NCBI RefSeq assembly: GCF_015476545.1
Contig: NZ_JADMKV010000016.1
Location: forward strand, 18,975 to 82,974
Source of the DNA: Methylobacter sp. BlB1
GTDB lineage: Bacteria; Pseudomonadota; Gammaproteobacteria; Methylococcales; Methylomonadaceae
Reading direction: 5' to 3'
Length of the DNA stretch: 64,000 bases
Made by a program: the position numbers and the translations under genes. This document shows, piece after piece, positions 47,021-56,957 of the stretch. Positions within the stretch are counted from its first letter, which is position 1, and each line of letters starts with the position of its first letter. The notes under the pieces are model-generated. The model was not told where the DNA came from and ran no database searches. It was given only the letters and a program-made list of their open reading frames with translations.

Positions 47021-48327
47021 TTTTTCGCAGGGGCTCCGCCTAATGTGATGGTCTGGAGCAACTGCGGATCGATGTGGCGCTTGAAGGCATCCTTGATTGA
47101 AGCGACTGTCACCTGCTCGACTTTTTGCTGGAATGTGTTCAGGTAATCCAAAGGCAGCTCATAGAAGCCGATCATGGAGACATAATTAGCCAGTTCCTTG
47201 TTGGTGTCAAAACGCATTGCAAAACCGCCCGTGATATTTTTCTTGGCTGCCGTCAATTCCGCTTCCGTCGGGCCTTCGTTGATGAAGTCCACCAGTGTTT
47301 TATTGAGCACTTCCAGCGCTTTCTGCGTCTGGTCATTGCGCGTCTGCAGACTCGCTACAAACGGGCCTTTTCTGAACATCGGCACGAAAGAGCTGGAGGC
47401 GCTGTAAGCCAGCCCGCGTTTTTCCCTGACTTCATTAAAGAGCCTCGAGACCAACACAGCTCCGCCCAGGATATGATTGCCGACATACAAACTGAAGTAA
47501 TCAGGATCTTTGCGATAAGTGCCCGGCATGCCGACCAGCACATGTGTTTGCGATGAAGGAAAATCGATATGCCGTTGGCTTGCTTTTATCGGCATTGCGA
47601 CCTCAGGCAATGGCTCGGGCTTTTGGCCTGCCGGCAGTTCCGCGACCAGACTTTGCGCCGTCTTTTCGGCCTGTTCTTTGCTCAAATCGCCGACGATAAC
47701 GACCATGGCATTGGCCGCTACATAGTATTTTTTGTAAAACTCCCGTAAATCATTAGCGCTGAAGCCGGCTACTGTTTCGATAACGCCATCGCTAGGATGC
47801 GCATAAGGGTGGTCCCCATAGACAGCGTTAGAAAAGGCGATATGCGCCAATTCGGCAGGTGACTCTTCGCGTTGTTTCAGTCCGGCCAGGGTCCTGTTTT
47901 TCTCACGCTGAAAATCAGCCTCGTTAAAGGTTGGCTTAGCCAGCATGACCTGCAGCGTTTCCAGCGCTTTATCGAACAATTTCTTATCGGTCAGTGTCCG
48001 CAGCGATACCCAGGCCATATCATCGGAAATGCCCGCGCCTACGTTGGCGCCGACGCTTTCAAAACGCTTCGCGATTTCATCGGCGTTCCATTCTCCGGCC
48101 CCGGTATCCAGCAAGGCCGATGTTAACGCCGCGATACCGAACTGAGAGCCGTCGCGCGCGCTGCCGGCATCGAAGGACACCTGGATATCGACCATCGGCA
48201 GACCTTCTGTATGGACGTAGTAAACCCGGCTGCCTTGAGCCGTCTGCCAGTGTTCAATCTTGGCCGCCGACCAGACCGGCTGACTGAACAGTAAAAAAAC
48301 GATACCTATCAAACTAGCGCGCATCAT
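47017..48327 (-). CDS. M16 peptidase-like protein lacking the zinc motif
   Basis: It has 436 residues: signal peptide (MRASLIGIVFLLFSQPVWSA) and two M16 domains. The HxxEH zinc site is absent: the matching place reads FGIAALTSALLDTGAG. It is therefore probably the non-catalytic partner of the active M16 protein encoded just upstream, with which it overlaps by 14 bases. Several M16 systems work as such heterodimers. ATG at 48327 or the adjacent one at 48324 could be used; GGAGA upstream fits the second slightly better. Substrate unknown. Confidence 0.9.
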   Translation of the reverse strand: MMRASLIGIVFLLFSQPVWSAAKIEHWQTAQGSRVYYVHTEGLPMVDIQVSFDAGSARDGSQFGIAALTSALLDTGAGEWNADEIAKRFESVGANVGAGISDDMAWVSLRTLTDKKLFDKALETLQVMLAKPTFNEADFQREKNRTLAGLKQREESPAELAHIAFSNAVYGDHPYAHPSDGVIETVAGFSANDLREFYKKYYVAANAMVVIVGDLSKEQAEKTAQSLVAELPAGQKPEPLPEVAMPIKASQRHIDFPSSQTHVLVGMPGTYRKDPDYFSLYVGNHILGGAVLVSRLFNEVREKRGLAYSASSSFVPMFRKGPFVASLQTRNDQTQKALEVLNKTLVDFINEGPTEAELTAAKKNITGGFAMRFDTNKELANYVSMIGFYELPLDYLNTFQQKVEQVTVASIKDAFKRHIDPQLLQTITLGGAPAKK

Positions 48328-49684
48328 GCTCTCCTTGGATTGTTGGGCTTGCTTTGTTTTCTTTTATTTCCTGGGGCTCCAGATAAGCGATATTTAAGTG
48401 ATCCTTGATCAGGTATTTACGCGCGACATCGCGCACCTGCTCCGCCGTCACCTGATTGACTTTGCCGACATATTCGTCCACTGTCGGCCAGCCCAGCCCG
48501 ACCGTTTCAGTCATGCCCAACTGCATGGCCTGATAAAACATCGAATCGCGCTGGTAAATGTCGCTGGCCAGCACTTGCGCTTTGATGCGCTGCAGTTCTT
48601 CATCGCTGACCAACTCATTTTGCAGCTTGACCACTTCATCCTTCAAGGCCGATTGCAGGTCCCAAACCGTCTTGCCTTCGGCCGGGGTTGCCTCCAGTGT
48701 GAACAGGTCCGATAACCGCGAAGTCAGATCGTACCCGGCGCCCGCCGAGACCGCGATTTGCTTGCCGCGCACCAGTCTTGACGCCAATCTGGCGCTATTT
48801 CCGCCATCCAGCACGCCGGCCAGCACTTCCAGCGCATAGGCTTCCCACTCCTTCTCGGCCGTTTTCAGGCTAGGCACTTTATAACCCATGACGATATAAG
48901 GCAGTTTTGCCGGCAGTTTGATCGTCATCTCTCTGACGCCGATCTGTTCGACTTCGGTTTGCGGTTTTAACGGTTTGATCTCGCTGGTTTTCAGCGCGCC
49001 GAAATATTTTTCGGCCAGATCGAAAACGGCCTTGGGCTCGACATCGCCGACCACGACCAGCGTGGCGTTATTCGGCGCATACCAGCGCTGGTACCAGGCT
49101 TGGAGATCTTCCACAGTATAATTGGCAATGTCGGCGGGCCAGCCGATCACGGGGTTCCGGTAAGGACTGTTGGTGTGCGCCATGGCCATGAAATATTCCT
49201 GCATCTTGGCTCGCGGCTTGTCATCAGTGCGCATCCTGCGCTCTTCGGTTACTACTTGCAGTTCTTTCTTCAGTTCATCAGCGAGCAGATGCAGATTGCG
49301 CATCCGATCCGCTTCCAGTTCAAAGCTGACGTCCAGCCGGGATTTGTCCATGGTCTGGAAATAAGCCGTGTAATCCTGACCGGTAAAGGCATTTTCATCG
49401 CCGCCGTTCTCAGCAATGATGCGGGAGAATTCGCCGGCCGGATGCTTGTCCGTGCCTTTGAACATCATATGTTCCAACATGTGAGAAAGGCCGGTAATGC
49501 CGCCCGGCTCGTAGCTGGAACCGACTTTGTACCAAACTTGGGAAACCACGACTGGCGACCGATGATCTTCCTGGACCAGAACTTTTAATCCGTTTCCTAA
49601 AATCCGTTCCGACACTTTTGTCTCGGCACTGCTCGAAAAGGCCGGCAAACATAACAATATTGCAAATAGTAATCGATTATTCAT
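48314..49684 (-). CDS. M16 zinc peptidase, catalytic
   Basis: It has 456 residues: a signal peptide (NNRLLFAILLCLPAFSSSAE) and two M16 domains. The inverted zinc motif HxxEH is in GLSHMLEHMMFKGT (about residues 66-79), with the downstream metal glutamate near ADRMRNLHLLADELKKELQ. It is a periplasmic or outer-membrane-associated protease of the pitrilysin/processing-peptidase family. A GAGGGAG ribosome site precedes the ATG. It pairs with the inactive homologue downstream. Confidence 0.93.
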   Translation of the reverse strand: MNNRLLFAILLCLPAFSSSAETKVSERILGNGLKVLVQEDHRSPVVVSQVWYKVGSSYEPGGITGLSHMLEHMMFKGTDKHPAGEFSRIIAENGGDENAFTGQDYTAYFQTMDKSRLDVSFELEADRMRNLHLLADELKKELQVVTEERRMRTDDKPRAKMQEYFMAMAHTNSPYRNPVIGWPADIANYTVEDLQAWYQRWYAPNNATLVVVGDVEPKAVFDLAEKYFGALKTSEIKPLKPQTEVEQIGVREMTIKLPAKLPYIVMGYKVPSLKTAEKEWEAYALEVLAGVLDGGNSARLASRLVRGKQIAVSAGAGYDLTSRLSDLFTLEATPAEGKTVWDLQSALKDEVVKLQNELVSDEELQRIKAQVLASDIYQRDSMFYQAMQLGMTETVGLGWPTVDEYVGKVNQVTAEQVRDVARKYLIKDHLNIAYLEPQEIKENKASPTIQGEHDAR

Positions 49685-49785
49685 AACTCCCTCTTTAATC
49701 TAAATGGTAGTGCTTCCGACTATTTCAATAATTAATCGTTCACGGTATTCTATACAATAATGAAAAAGTTGGAATTTATTAAATA

Positions 49786-50673
49786 ATGACGAGCGACTCT
49801 ACTTTGCTTTCCTGGCGAAACTATCTTGAGCTGTGCAAACCGAAAGTGGTTACACTGATTGTATTCACTGCAGTTGTCGGTATGTTGTTGGCAGTGCCGG
49901 GAGTACCGCCTCTGGATACGCTTATTTACAGCACCGTAGGCATTGCGCTGGCGGCTTCTTCAGCGGCGGCGGTCAATCATTTCATCGACCAGAAAGCTGA
50001 TGCGGAGATGAAACGAACCCAGAACCGTCCCTTGCCGAAAGGCGAACTGAGTTCCAAAAATGTCATTATCTTTGCCTTGGTTCTGGGAGTTATCGGGATG
50101 GCCTTGCTGATTTTCATGGTCAACACACTGACGGCTGTACTGACTTTTCTGTCATTAATCGGTTACGCCATAATCTATACCGTCTACCTGAAAAAAATGA
50201 CGCCGCAGAACATCGTCATCGGCGGCGCGGCCGGCGCGGCGCCGCCTTTGCTTGGCTGGTGCGCCATGACCGGCGAAATACACCCTTATGCGCTGCTGCT
50301 GTTTTTGATCATTTTCGTCTGGACGCCGCCGCATTTTTGGGCGTTGGCCATCGCGCGCCGCGAAGAATACGCCAAAGTTGAAATCCCCATGCTGCCGGTC
50401 ACGCACGGCCCGGAATTCACGCGTCTGCATATTCTGCTCTATACCGTGCTATTGCTGATCGTGACGCTGCTGCCTTATCTGACCGGCATGAGCGGACTGA
50501 TCTATTTGGCGGCGGCCGTACCGTTAGGCCTGGGTTTCATCTATTTCGCCATTCTGATGATGCGCAGGAAAGATGACAGAACCGCCATGCAAACTTTCGG
50601 CTACTCGATCATTTACTTAATGATCATGTTCGCCGCCTTATTGGTCGACCATTATGTGGCATTAACCTTATGA
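49786..50673 (+). CDS. cyoE: Protoheme IX farnesyltransferase (heme O synthase)
   Basis: Adds the farnesyl group to heme b to form heme O for terminal oxidases. It has 295 residues and about eight or nine membrane helices. The first acidic prenyl-transferase motif is NHFIDQKADAEMKRTQNRPL (about residues 65-84); WTPPHFWALAIARREEYAKV is the second. No oxidase genes adjoin it, so it may serve oxidases encoded elsewhere. The stop overlaps the next ATG (ATGA). Confidence 0.96.
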   Translation: MTSDSTLLSWRNYLELCKPKVVTLIVFTAVVGMLLAVPGVPPLDTLIYSTVGIALAASSAAAVNHFIDQKADAEMKRTQNRPLPKGELSSKNVIIFALVLGVIGMALLIFMVNTLTAVLTFLSLIGYAIIYTVYLKKMTPQNIVIGGAAGAAPPLLGWCAMTGEIHPYALLLFLIIFVWTPPHFWALAIARREEYAKVEIPMLPVTHGPEFTRLHILLYTVLLLIVTLLPYLTGMSGLIYLAAAVPLGLGFIYFAILMMRRKDDRTAMQTFGYSIIYLMIMFAALLVDHYVALTL

Positions 50674-51695
50674 AACTGACCCACCACGAACAGACACCGC
50701 ATCCGGAGCATCCATTCGCCGAATATATCCGTATTCTCGGCAAAGGCAAAAAAGGCTCAAGGCCGCTAACGCAGGATGAAGCCTATCAGGCTATGAAGAT
50801 GATCCTGGCGGAAGAAGTGCTGCCTATCCAGCTGGGCGCATTTTTGATGTTGATGCGGGTCAAGGAAGAAACCCCGGAAGAATTGGCCGGTTTTGCTCAA
50901 GCCGCGCAGGAGTCATTCAATCTTGCCGGACATTCTGTGACAGTCGACCTGGACTGGTCATCCTATGCCGGCAAACGCCGCCATCTGCCCTGGTTTCTTT
51001 TATCAGCCCTGTTGCTGGCAGAAAACGGCATCAAGGTTTTTATGCATGGCTCGGAAGGCCATACGGCCGGCAGAATTTACACGCAGGACGTGCTGAAATT
51101 TTTAAACCTTCAGCCAGCCGATTCCATTGCCGAAGCCGTACAGCAGATTGAGCAGCATAACTTCAGTTATCTATCGCTGGAGCATTTTTGCCCGAAACTG
51201 CATGAGATTATAGAACTGCGGCCTCTGCTGGGATTGCGCTCGCCGGTTCATACCCTGGTGCGCCTTTTAAATCCGTTCAATGCCGACTACAGCATTCAAG
51301 GCATTTTTCATCCCGGCTACCGCCCGGTTCATCAGCAGGCTGCGGCCTTATTGAACCAGCCTCATATGGCCGTATTGAAAGGCGAAGGCGGCGAGACCGA
51401 ACGCAATCCGGATATGGATTGCCTGGTGCAAAGCGTACACAACGGGCAATTATCGGATGAAAACTGGCCGGCTTTGTTCACGCACCGCCATGTCAAGCCG
51501 GAACTGCTCGATCCGCAAGAGTTGGCATTGATCTGGCAAGGCAGCATTGAGGATCAATTTGCGGAAGGCTCCATCATCGGCACAGCCGCGATTGCGCTGA
51601 AACTATTAGGCAAAGCCGATACGCAGCAGCAGGCGCACGAGTTGGCTACGGCTTATTGGAAAGGCAGGGATAAGCAAAAATTCGCAAGCCCCTAG
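50670..51695 (+). CDS. ybiB: TrpD2/YbiB-type glycosyltransferase family protein
   Basis: 341 residues resembling anthranilate phosphoribosyltransferase fold proteins: the helical N-terminal domain ends in LTQDEAYQAMKMILAEEV and LGAFLMLMRVKEETPEEL. The glycine-rich PRPP loop of true TrpD is absent (here YAGKRRHLPWFLLSALLLAE), as in YbiB/TrpD2, which binds nucleic acids instead. Not a tryptophan enzyme on this evidence. Coupled to cyoE by a four-base overlap. Confidence 0.85.
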   Translation: MKLTHHEQTPHPEHPFAEYIRILGKGKKGSRPLTQDEAYQAMKMILAEEVLPIQLGAFLMLMRVKEETPEELAGFAQAAQESFNLAGHSVTVDLDWSSYAGKRRHLPWFLLSALLLAENGIKVFMHGSEGHTAGRIYTQDVLKFLNLQPADSIAEAVQQIEQHNFSYLSLEHFCPKLHEIIELRPLLGLRSPVHTLVRLLNPFNADYSIQGIFHPGYRPVHQQAAALLNQPHMAVLKGEGGETERNPDMDCLVQSVHNGQLSDENWPALFTHRHVKPELLDPQELALIWQGSIEDQFAEGSIIGTAAIALKLLGKADTQQQAHELATAYWKGRDKQKFASP

Positions 51696-51707
51696 CATGC
51701 TTGATCC

Positions 51708-52508
51708 ATGATCGCCAAGCGCATGCTGTCGCTCATACTGCTTTATTTGCTCCTGTTGCTGATCGTTTTCCTGTTTCAGCGAAAACTGATCTACCTCCCC
51801 TCTCAACTTGAGCCAGAGCACCAGCAGGAGTTGGCCCAACAGTTGAATCTCAAGCTCTGGCCGACGAACGACGATTACCTCGGGCTGATTTCACAAACGC
51901 CGTCTGTGGCTGATAAAGGAACCATTGTCGTGTTCCATGGCAACGCAGGCTCAGCAATCAACCGCATCTATTATTCGCAAGCCCTGGAAAAGCTTGGTTA
52001 CCGCGTCATCCTGGCCGAGTATCCGGGCTATGGCGCCAGAGCAGGCGATCCTTCGGAAACGGTATTGGTTTCGAATGGCATTGCAACAGTAAAACAGGCC
52101 CTGCATGACTTTGGCGGGCCGATTTTTCTGTGGGGCGAATCGCTGGGAGGCGGAGTGGTTTCGGGTATCGTAGCCAGCGGACAGGTTCCGGTAAAAGGCA
52201 TCGCCCTAGTCACGCCATTTGACAGCCTGGCCAATGTTGCTCACCATCATTACCGATTCCTGCTGGTAAGATGGCTACTCCGTGACCAATTCGACAACGT
52301 CGAGAATCTGCGGCACTACACTGGAAACACGGCCGTTGTACTGGCCGAAGCCGATGAAATCATTCCTGTGAAATACGGAGAGAACCTATTCGATTCACTG
52401 CAACATCCAAAAAAACGCTGGATATTCAAAAACGCCAGCCATAACAATCTGCCGCTGGCTCCCGGCCTGCCCTGGTGGCAAGAGGTGATGCAATTTGTTT
52501 CAGATTAA
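51708..52508 (+). CDS. Membrane-anchored alpha/beta hydrolase
   Basis: 266 residues. One N-terminal membrane helix (LSLILLYLLLLLIVFLF), then an alpha/beta-hydrolase fold similar to the ABHD12/13 group: VVFHGNAGSAINR oxyanion region, nucleophile Ser in LWGESLGGGVVSGI (about residue 146), Asp in LAEADEIIPV and His in NASHNNLPL. The substrate is unknown. It follows ybiB by 12 bases and overlaps the convergent PilZ gene by four. Confidence 0.86.
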   Translation: MIAKRMLSLILLYLLLLLIVFLFQRKLIYLPSQLEPEHQQELAQQLNLKLWPTNDDYLGLISQTPSVADKGTIVVFHGNAGSAINRIYYSQALEKLGYRVILAEYPGYGARAGDPSETVLVSNGIATVKQALHDFGGPIFLWGESLGGGVVSGIVASGQVPVKGIALVTPFDSLANVAHHHYRFLLVRWLLRDQFDNVENLRHYTGNTAVVLAEADEIIPVKYGENLFDSLQHPKKRWIFKNASHNNLPLAPGLPWWQEVMQFVSD

Positions 52509-53119
52509 AACGAAATAGCATCGATAGCCGCACTGACCTTGTACATATACTGTAAGCCGATCATTGTTTCACTATCGGCAGTATGATTAACCCATATTAC
52601 TTTTATCTGCCCTTCCAGTTCCATCTGCTCAAAGTCAAACACAGTCGTCAGTCCCTCTTCAACGGCCGTTGTTCCCTCCAGAAGAATCATTAAACCGCCT
52701 GCCGAAACATTGACGGTAGTAAATTCCCAATATTCACCGTTTAAAAAGATCCGTCCTGGAACAGCCAGATTTTCTCTGTGAAATTTTCTCGTATACGGCC
52801 GATTACCCTCGCTATGACTGATATGTTTAAATTCCATAGCGATGAAAGCACGCTCATCATCCATATCGATTCTGACAACTTCAGCATTGCCAACTAAACG
52901 CAGCTCCGGAAGATGCACATCAATCATTGTCGACGCCGACAATGTCTTATAAAGATCTCGGACATTCTCATAACCCTGCCTGCTGTCCAATTCAGCAAGT
53001 GCTCCGGTTATTGACATATTCTTGACAGTAACCGCTCTCTTTTCTCCGCCCATAACAATCGAACCGTTCGATGTTAAATTTTTACGATAAGGTCGCTTTA
53101 CGTAGAACACCTGGGACAT
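52505..53119 (-). CDS. Protein with two PilZ domains
   Basis: 204 residues. Each half shows the PilZ c-di-GMP-binding pattern: RPYRKNLTSNGSIV followed by VKNMSITGALAEL in the first, and RKFHRENLAVPGRIF followed by TVNVSAGGLMIL in the second. The RxxxR and (D/N)xSxxG elements are both recognisable, so ligand binding by one or both is plausible. No effector domain is fused. It stands alone between two convergent or divergent neighbours. Confidence 0.86.
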   Translation of the reverse strand: MSQVFYVKRPYRKNLTSNGSIVMGGEKRAVTVKNMSITGALAELDSRQGYENVRDLYKTLSASTMIDVHLPELRLVGNAEVVRIDMDDERAFIAMEFKHISHSEGNRPYTRKFHRENLAVPGRIFLNGEYWEFTTVNVSAGGLMILLEGTTAVEEGLTTVFDFEQMELEGQIKVIWVNHTADSETMIGLQYMYKVSAAIDAISF

Positions 53120-53259
53120 CTCCTTGCTTGATTATCTGTTAATGTCGGCTCGTTTGCTGTACAAGACTATGACATATCATTATATTGCTGAGCTTATATT
53201 ATCGTTTGTTTTTTTAACTCTAACCATATTCTTCAGTATTTTAATTCCTCTGCTCTACC

Positions 53260-53832
53260 ATGAAGAAACCATTCATATTGCCTCTATTACTTTCTCTAAC
53301 CGCCTGCGCAACCATACCGCCAAAGAATAGCGATAATATCTGCGCGACTTTCAGAGAAAAAGATGACTGGTATAACGATGCCAGAAAATCATTTCAAAAA
53401 TGGGGGATACCTGTCCATGTTCAAATGGCGATCATGCATCAGGAATCGCATTTTGTCGCCGATGCGAGACCTCCCCGCCCCTGGCTGTTAGGTATCATTC
53501 CCTGGTTTAGGTCCAGCAGCGCCTATGGCTATGCGCAGGCCAAGGATGAAACTTGGGACAGTTATGTCGATAATGCCGGCAGTTGGTGGGCCGACCGTGA
53601 TGAATTTGACGATGCCGCCGATTTTATCGGCTGGTATTGCAGTATCAGTTACAAGAAGCTGGGCATCCCAAAATGGGACACAAAAAATTTATATCTTGCT
53701 TATCATGAAGGGCATGGCGGTTATATGCGCAAGAGTTATCTGAAAAAACCATGGCTGATGCAGGTAGCCAGCAAAGTAGCCAGGCGCGCGCAAATATTTC
53801 AAAGCCAATTAAATACTTGCAAGAAGAATTAA
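53260..53832 (+). CDS. Lipoprotein with lytic-transglycosylase-like domain
   Basis: 190 residues. The lipobox LTAC (residues about 13-16) gives a short lipoprotein signal. The body resembles the SLT/lysozyme fold: catalytic-type glutamate in AIMHQESHFVADARPPRP, followed by SSAYGYAQAKDETWDSY and LYLAYHEGHGGYMRKSYL. Predicted to cleave peptidoglycan at the outer membrane inner face. The family is small and not well characterised. It is followed closely by the FKBP gene. Confidence 0.85.
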   Translation: MKKPFILPLLLSLTACATIPPKNSDNICATFREKDDWYNDARKSFQKWGIPVHVQMAIMHQESHFVADARPPRPWLLGIIPWFRSSSAYGYAQAKDETWDSYVDNAGSWWADRDEFDDAADFIGWYCSISYKKLGIPKWDTKNLYLAYHEGHGGYMRKSYLKKPWLMQVASKVARRAQIFQSQLNTCKKN

Positions 53833-53898
53833 ACAGCAAAAGACGGTTTTTTGATAAACTACATGCCTCACATTTACCGTATGAGAGGAGGGGAAACC

Positions 53899-54378
53899 GT
53901 GAGAAAACTTCAAACTCGAATTCTTTCAGTTATTACAATTATTCTTGTAGGAATCACTATGTTTTCAATGGCTAATGCCACAACACCCGAAGAAAATAAA
54001 GCTGCCGGCGAAGCGTTCCTCGCAGAAAATGCCAAAAAGCCCAATATCATCACGACAGCAAGCGGTCTGCAATACGAAATCCTGAAAAAAGGCGAAGGCG
54101 CGACACCGTCCGCCACTGATAATGTAACTGTACATTACAAGGGCACAACAATTGACGGCAATGAGTTTGACAGCTCCTACAGCCGAGGCGAACCCGCCAC
54201 ATTTCCGCTTAACCGCGTCATTCCTGGCTGGACCGAAGGCGTTCAATTGATGCAGGAAGGCGCTCAATATCGTTTTTATATTCCTTCAGAATTAGCCTAT
54301 GGCGCTCACGGCGCAGGCCGTCTGATTGGCCCGAACTCAACATTGATCTTTGATGTGGAATTGATCAAAATTCAATAA
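53899..54378 (+). CDS. FKBP-type peptidyl-prolyl cis-trans isomerase (FkpA/Mip-like)
   Basis: Periplasmic foldase. About 159 residues from a GTG at 53899, which is chosen because AGGAGGGG lies six bases upstream and the product then begins with a signal peptide (RKLQTRILSVITIILVGIT). A short linker region (NKAAGEAFLAENAKK) replaces the long dimerisation helices of full FkpA/Mip. The FKBP domain has VTVHYKGTTIDGNEFDSSY, PGWTEGVQLMQEGAQYRFYI and IPSELAYG. Probably exported with or near the transglycosylase. Confidence 0.93.
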   Translation: MRKLQTRILSVITIILVGITMFSMANATTPEENKAAGEAFLAENAKKPNIITTASGLQYEILKKGEGATPSATDNVTVHYKGTTIDGNEFDSSYSRGEPATFPLNRVIPGWTEGVQLMQEGAQYRFYIPSELAYGAHGAGRLIGPNSTLIFDVELIKIQ

Positions 54379-54490
54379 AAATGCCCATTTGGCGCGTAAT
54401 ACATCAATCTGCGCCATACCTGCAAATGCTATCGGCTGAAAAGCCATGCTGAAGCCGATAGCCAACCGATAGCCCCTGCCTTGTTTGACC

Positions 54491-56692
54491 ATGCCTATTT
54501 ACCAATTATTTGCCACAACACCCAAAGCGATGGAAACCATTCTTGCCGAAGAGCTTCAGGCTCTTGGCATTAAGCCTATCAAACAAACTCTGGCGGGCGT
54601 GGCGTTTGAAGGCGACCTAGAAACAGCTTATCGGGCATGCCTGTGGTCCAGAACGGCAAACCGAATTTTACTGGTGCTGAGTTCTTTTGAAGTCAAAACC
54701 CAGGATGATCTTTACTACGGTGTCAAGCGGATCAATTGGTTTGAGCATTTGCAACCGGAAGGCAGTTTTGCTGTCTCGTTCAGCGCCAAGAACTCACCTG
54801 TTATCAACAATACTCATTTTGGGGCTTTAAAAGTTAAAGATGCGATCGTTGACCAAATGCGTGCCAAATTCCAGAAACGTCCGAACATCAATACCGAGCA
54901 GCCTGATATCCGCATCAATGTTTATCTACAAGGAACCACAGCGCAGCTCAGCCTGGATCTTTCCGGCGAAAGCTTGCACCGGCGCGGTTATCGCGATATC
55001 AATATTAAAGCGCCGATAAAGGAAAACCTGGCTGCGGCCATATTGCTGCGTAGCGGCTGGCCTCAAATCGCCCTACAGCATGGCTCGCTGATCGACCCGA
55101 TGTGCGGCTCAGGAACCTTGCTGCTAGAAGGTGCAATGATCGCGGCCGATTACGCGCCCGGCCTGTTGCGTGATTATTTCGGTTTTATTGGCTGGAAAAA
55201 ACACGATGCCGCATGCTGGCAAAAATTGCGCGCCGAAGCCGAACAGCGGAAAGCGGTCGGGCTTGAGAGACTGCCGGTTATCGTCGGTTTTGATCAGAAC
55301 CGCCACGCCATCAATGCCGCTTTAACGCATATTACCAATGCCGGTCTACAACATAAGATCCATGTCGAACGCCGCGATATCAGCGATGCACAACCAGCGG
55401 AAAGCTGGAAACCCGGCTTGATCGTCTGCAATCCGCCGTATGGCGAGCGGCTCGGCGATGAACAGGAAACAGCCGAGCTATACAAGCGCTTCGGCAATAC
55501 GCTGAAAACGCATTTTACCGGCTGGAAAGCCGCCATGATCATCAGTAATCCGGAATTGGGCTTCCGTCTAGGAATCCGCTCGCAAAAGCCGATTACGCTG
55601 TTCAACGGTGCACTCGAATGCAAGCTCTTGCGCTTTACCATTGAAGAAAGCGCTTTTTTCACGCCCAAGGCCAAAACGCAGGATGAAAGGCTGGATCAAA
55701 TTACTGAAGCCAGCAAGAAGCCGTCTGTCGATGCCAGCGCCGATATGTTCGCCAATCGGCTAAAAAAGAATCTCAAAAAGCTCTCCAAGTGGGCTCAGCA
55801 GAATAAAATCAGCTGCTATCGGATTTACGATGCCGATCTTCCGGAGTACGCGGTCGCCGTTGATATTTATCAGAGTGAGCAAACCTGGGTCAATGTCCAG
55901 GAATACGAACCGCCCAAAAGTATCGATCAGCACAAAGCCGACCAGCGATTGGCCGGCGTGCTGGCAGAAATACCGCGCGTGCTCCAGATAAGCCCGAATC
56001 AGGTCTTCCTGAAAATACGCCGCAAGCAGAAAAGCACCGACCAGTATGAAAAGCACGGCGATTCCGGCGTGTTTCATGTTGTCGAAGAAGGCGGCTGCAA
56101 AGTGCTGGTCAATTTTGAAGACTATCTGGATACGGGCCTGTTTCTGGATCACCGGCCTATCCGCCTCATGATCCAGCAACAGGCCAAAGGCAAGCGCTTC
56201 CTGAATCTGTTCGCCTACACCGGTAGCGCGACCGTTCATGCGGCCCGCGGTGGTGCCCAATCAACCACGACGGTCGATATGTCTAATACGTATCTCAATT
56301 GGGCCAAAAAGAACATGCAGTTGAACAACATGCAGGGAGAACACGAGTTCATTCAAGCAGATTGCTTGGATTGGCTGGCAACCGAAGCCAAGCAGCCTTA
56401 CAGCCGTCAGTATGATTTGATTTTTCTCGACCCACCGACTTTTTCCAATTCAAAACGCATGGATGACGTGTTTGACGTGCAAACCGACCATGTATCGATG
56501 ATCAAGAATGCGATTTCACTGTTGGCGCCAGATGGCGTTTTATACTTCTCGACCAATTTCAGACGCTTTAAACTCGACAGTTCAGCCCTGTCCGGGCTAG
56601 TTATTGACGATATTACCGCGGACACTATCCCGGAAGATTTTGCCCGCAATCCCAAAATCCATTATTGCTGGAGAATCAGGCATGGTGCGTAA
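54491..56692 (+). CDS. rlmL: Bifunctional 23S rRNA methyltransferase RlmKL
   Basis: Methylates G2445 (N2, RlmL half) and G2069 (N7, RlmK half) of 23S rRNA. It has 733 residues from the ATG at 54491. Order: ferredoxin-like and THUMP domains (1-155), RlmL methyltransferase (DPMCGSGTLLLEGAMIA; catalytic NPPYGERLG), then the RlmK half (FLNLFAYTGSATVHAA; LDPPTFSNSKRM). The fused form is typical of gammaproteobacteria. acyP begins inside its last four codons. Confidence 0.97.
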   Translation: MPIYQLFATTPKAMETILAEELQALGIKPIKQTLAGVAFEGDLETAYRACLWSRTANRILLVLSSFEVKTQDDLYYGVKRINWFEHLQPEGSFAVSFSAKNSPVINNTHFGALKVKDAIVDQMRAKFQKRPNINTEQPDIRINVYLQGTTAQLSLDLSGESLHRRGYRDINIKAPIKENLAAAILLRSGWPQIALQHGSLIDPMCGSGTLLLEGAMIAADYAPGLLRDYFGFIGWKKHDAACWQKLRAEAEQRKAVGLERLPVIVGFDQNRHAINAALTHITNAGLQHKIHVERRDISDAQPAESWKPGLIVCNPPYGERLGDEQETAELYKRFGNTLKTHFTGWKAAMIISNPELGFRLGIRSQKPITLFNGALECKLLRFTIEESAFFTPKAKTQDERLDQITEASKKPSVDASADMFANRLKKNLKKLSKWAQQNKISCYRIYDADLPEYAVAVDIYQSEQTWVNVQEYEPPKSIDQHKADQRLAGVLAEIPRVLQISPNQVFLKIRRKQKSTDQYEKHGDSGVFHVVEEGGCKVLVNFEDYLDTGLFLDHRPIRLMIQQQAKGKRFLNLFAYTGSATVHAARGGAQSTTTVDMSNTYLNWAKKNMQLNNMQGEHEFIQADCLDWLATEAKQPYSRQYDLIFLDPPTFSNSKRMDDVFDVQTDHVSMIKNAISLLAPDGVLYFSTNFRRFKLDSSALSGLVIDDITADTIPEDFARNPKIHYCWRIRHGA

Positions 56693-56957
56693 AGTCAAAA
56701 TTCTGGTTTCTGGCCGGGTTCAGGGCGTCTATTTTCGCGCCTTTACCCAGAACAAGGCCAAACAGTTAGGTGTGAAAGGCAGCGCTCGAAACCTGGCGGA
56801 CGGACGCGTTGAAATTATTGCCGAAGCCAAGAGCCCAACAATCGAAGAGTTCGTAAAATGGTGCAGCAAAGGACCTGTAACGGCCCGCGTTGATCATATC
56901 GAAACGGCCGAATTACAGCCCGATGAACAATTAACGTCGTTCGATATAATAAGATAA
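56682..56957 (+). CDS. acyP: Acylphosphatase
   Basis: Hydrolyses carboxyl-phosphate bonds. 91 residues from the ATG at 56682, which overlaps the rlmKL end. The family signature is complete: VSGRVQGVYFRAFTQ holds the phosphate-binding Arg, and SARNLADGRVEIIAE holds the catalytic Asn. Short, soluble, cytoplasmic. Confidence 0.96.
   Translation: MVRKVKILVSGRVQGVYFRAFTQNKAKQLGVKGSARNLADGRVEIIAEAKSPTIEEFVKWCSKGPVTARVDHIETAELQPDEQLTSFDIIR

Noticed and set aside
53124..53330. Hydrophobic 68-codon frame upstream of the transglycosylase gene
   Set aside because: Starts with TTG without a ribosome site and overlaps the lipoprotein signal of the next gene; AT-rich DNA gives hydrophobic codons by chance.
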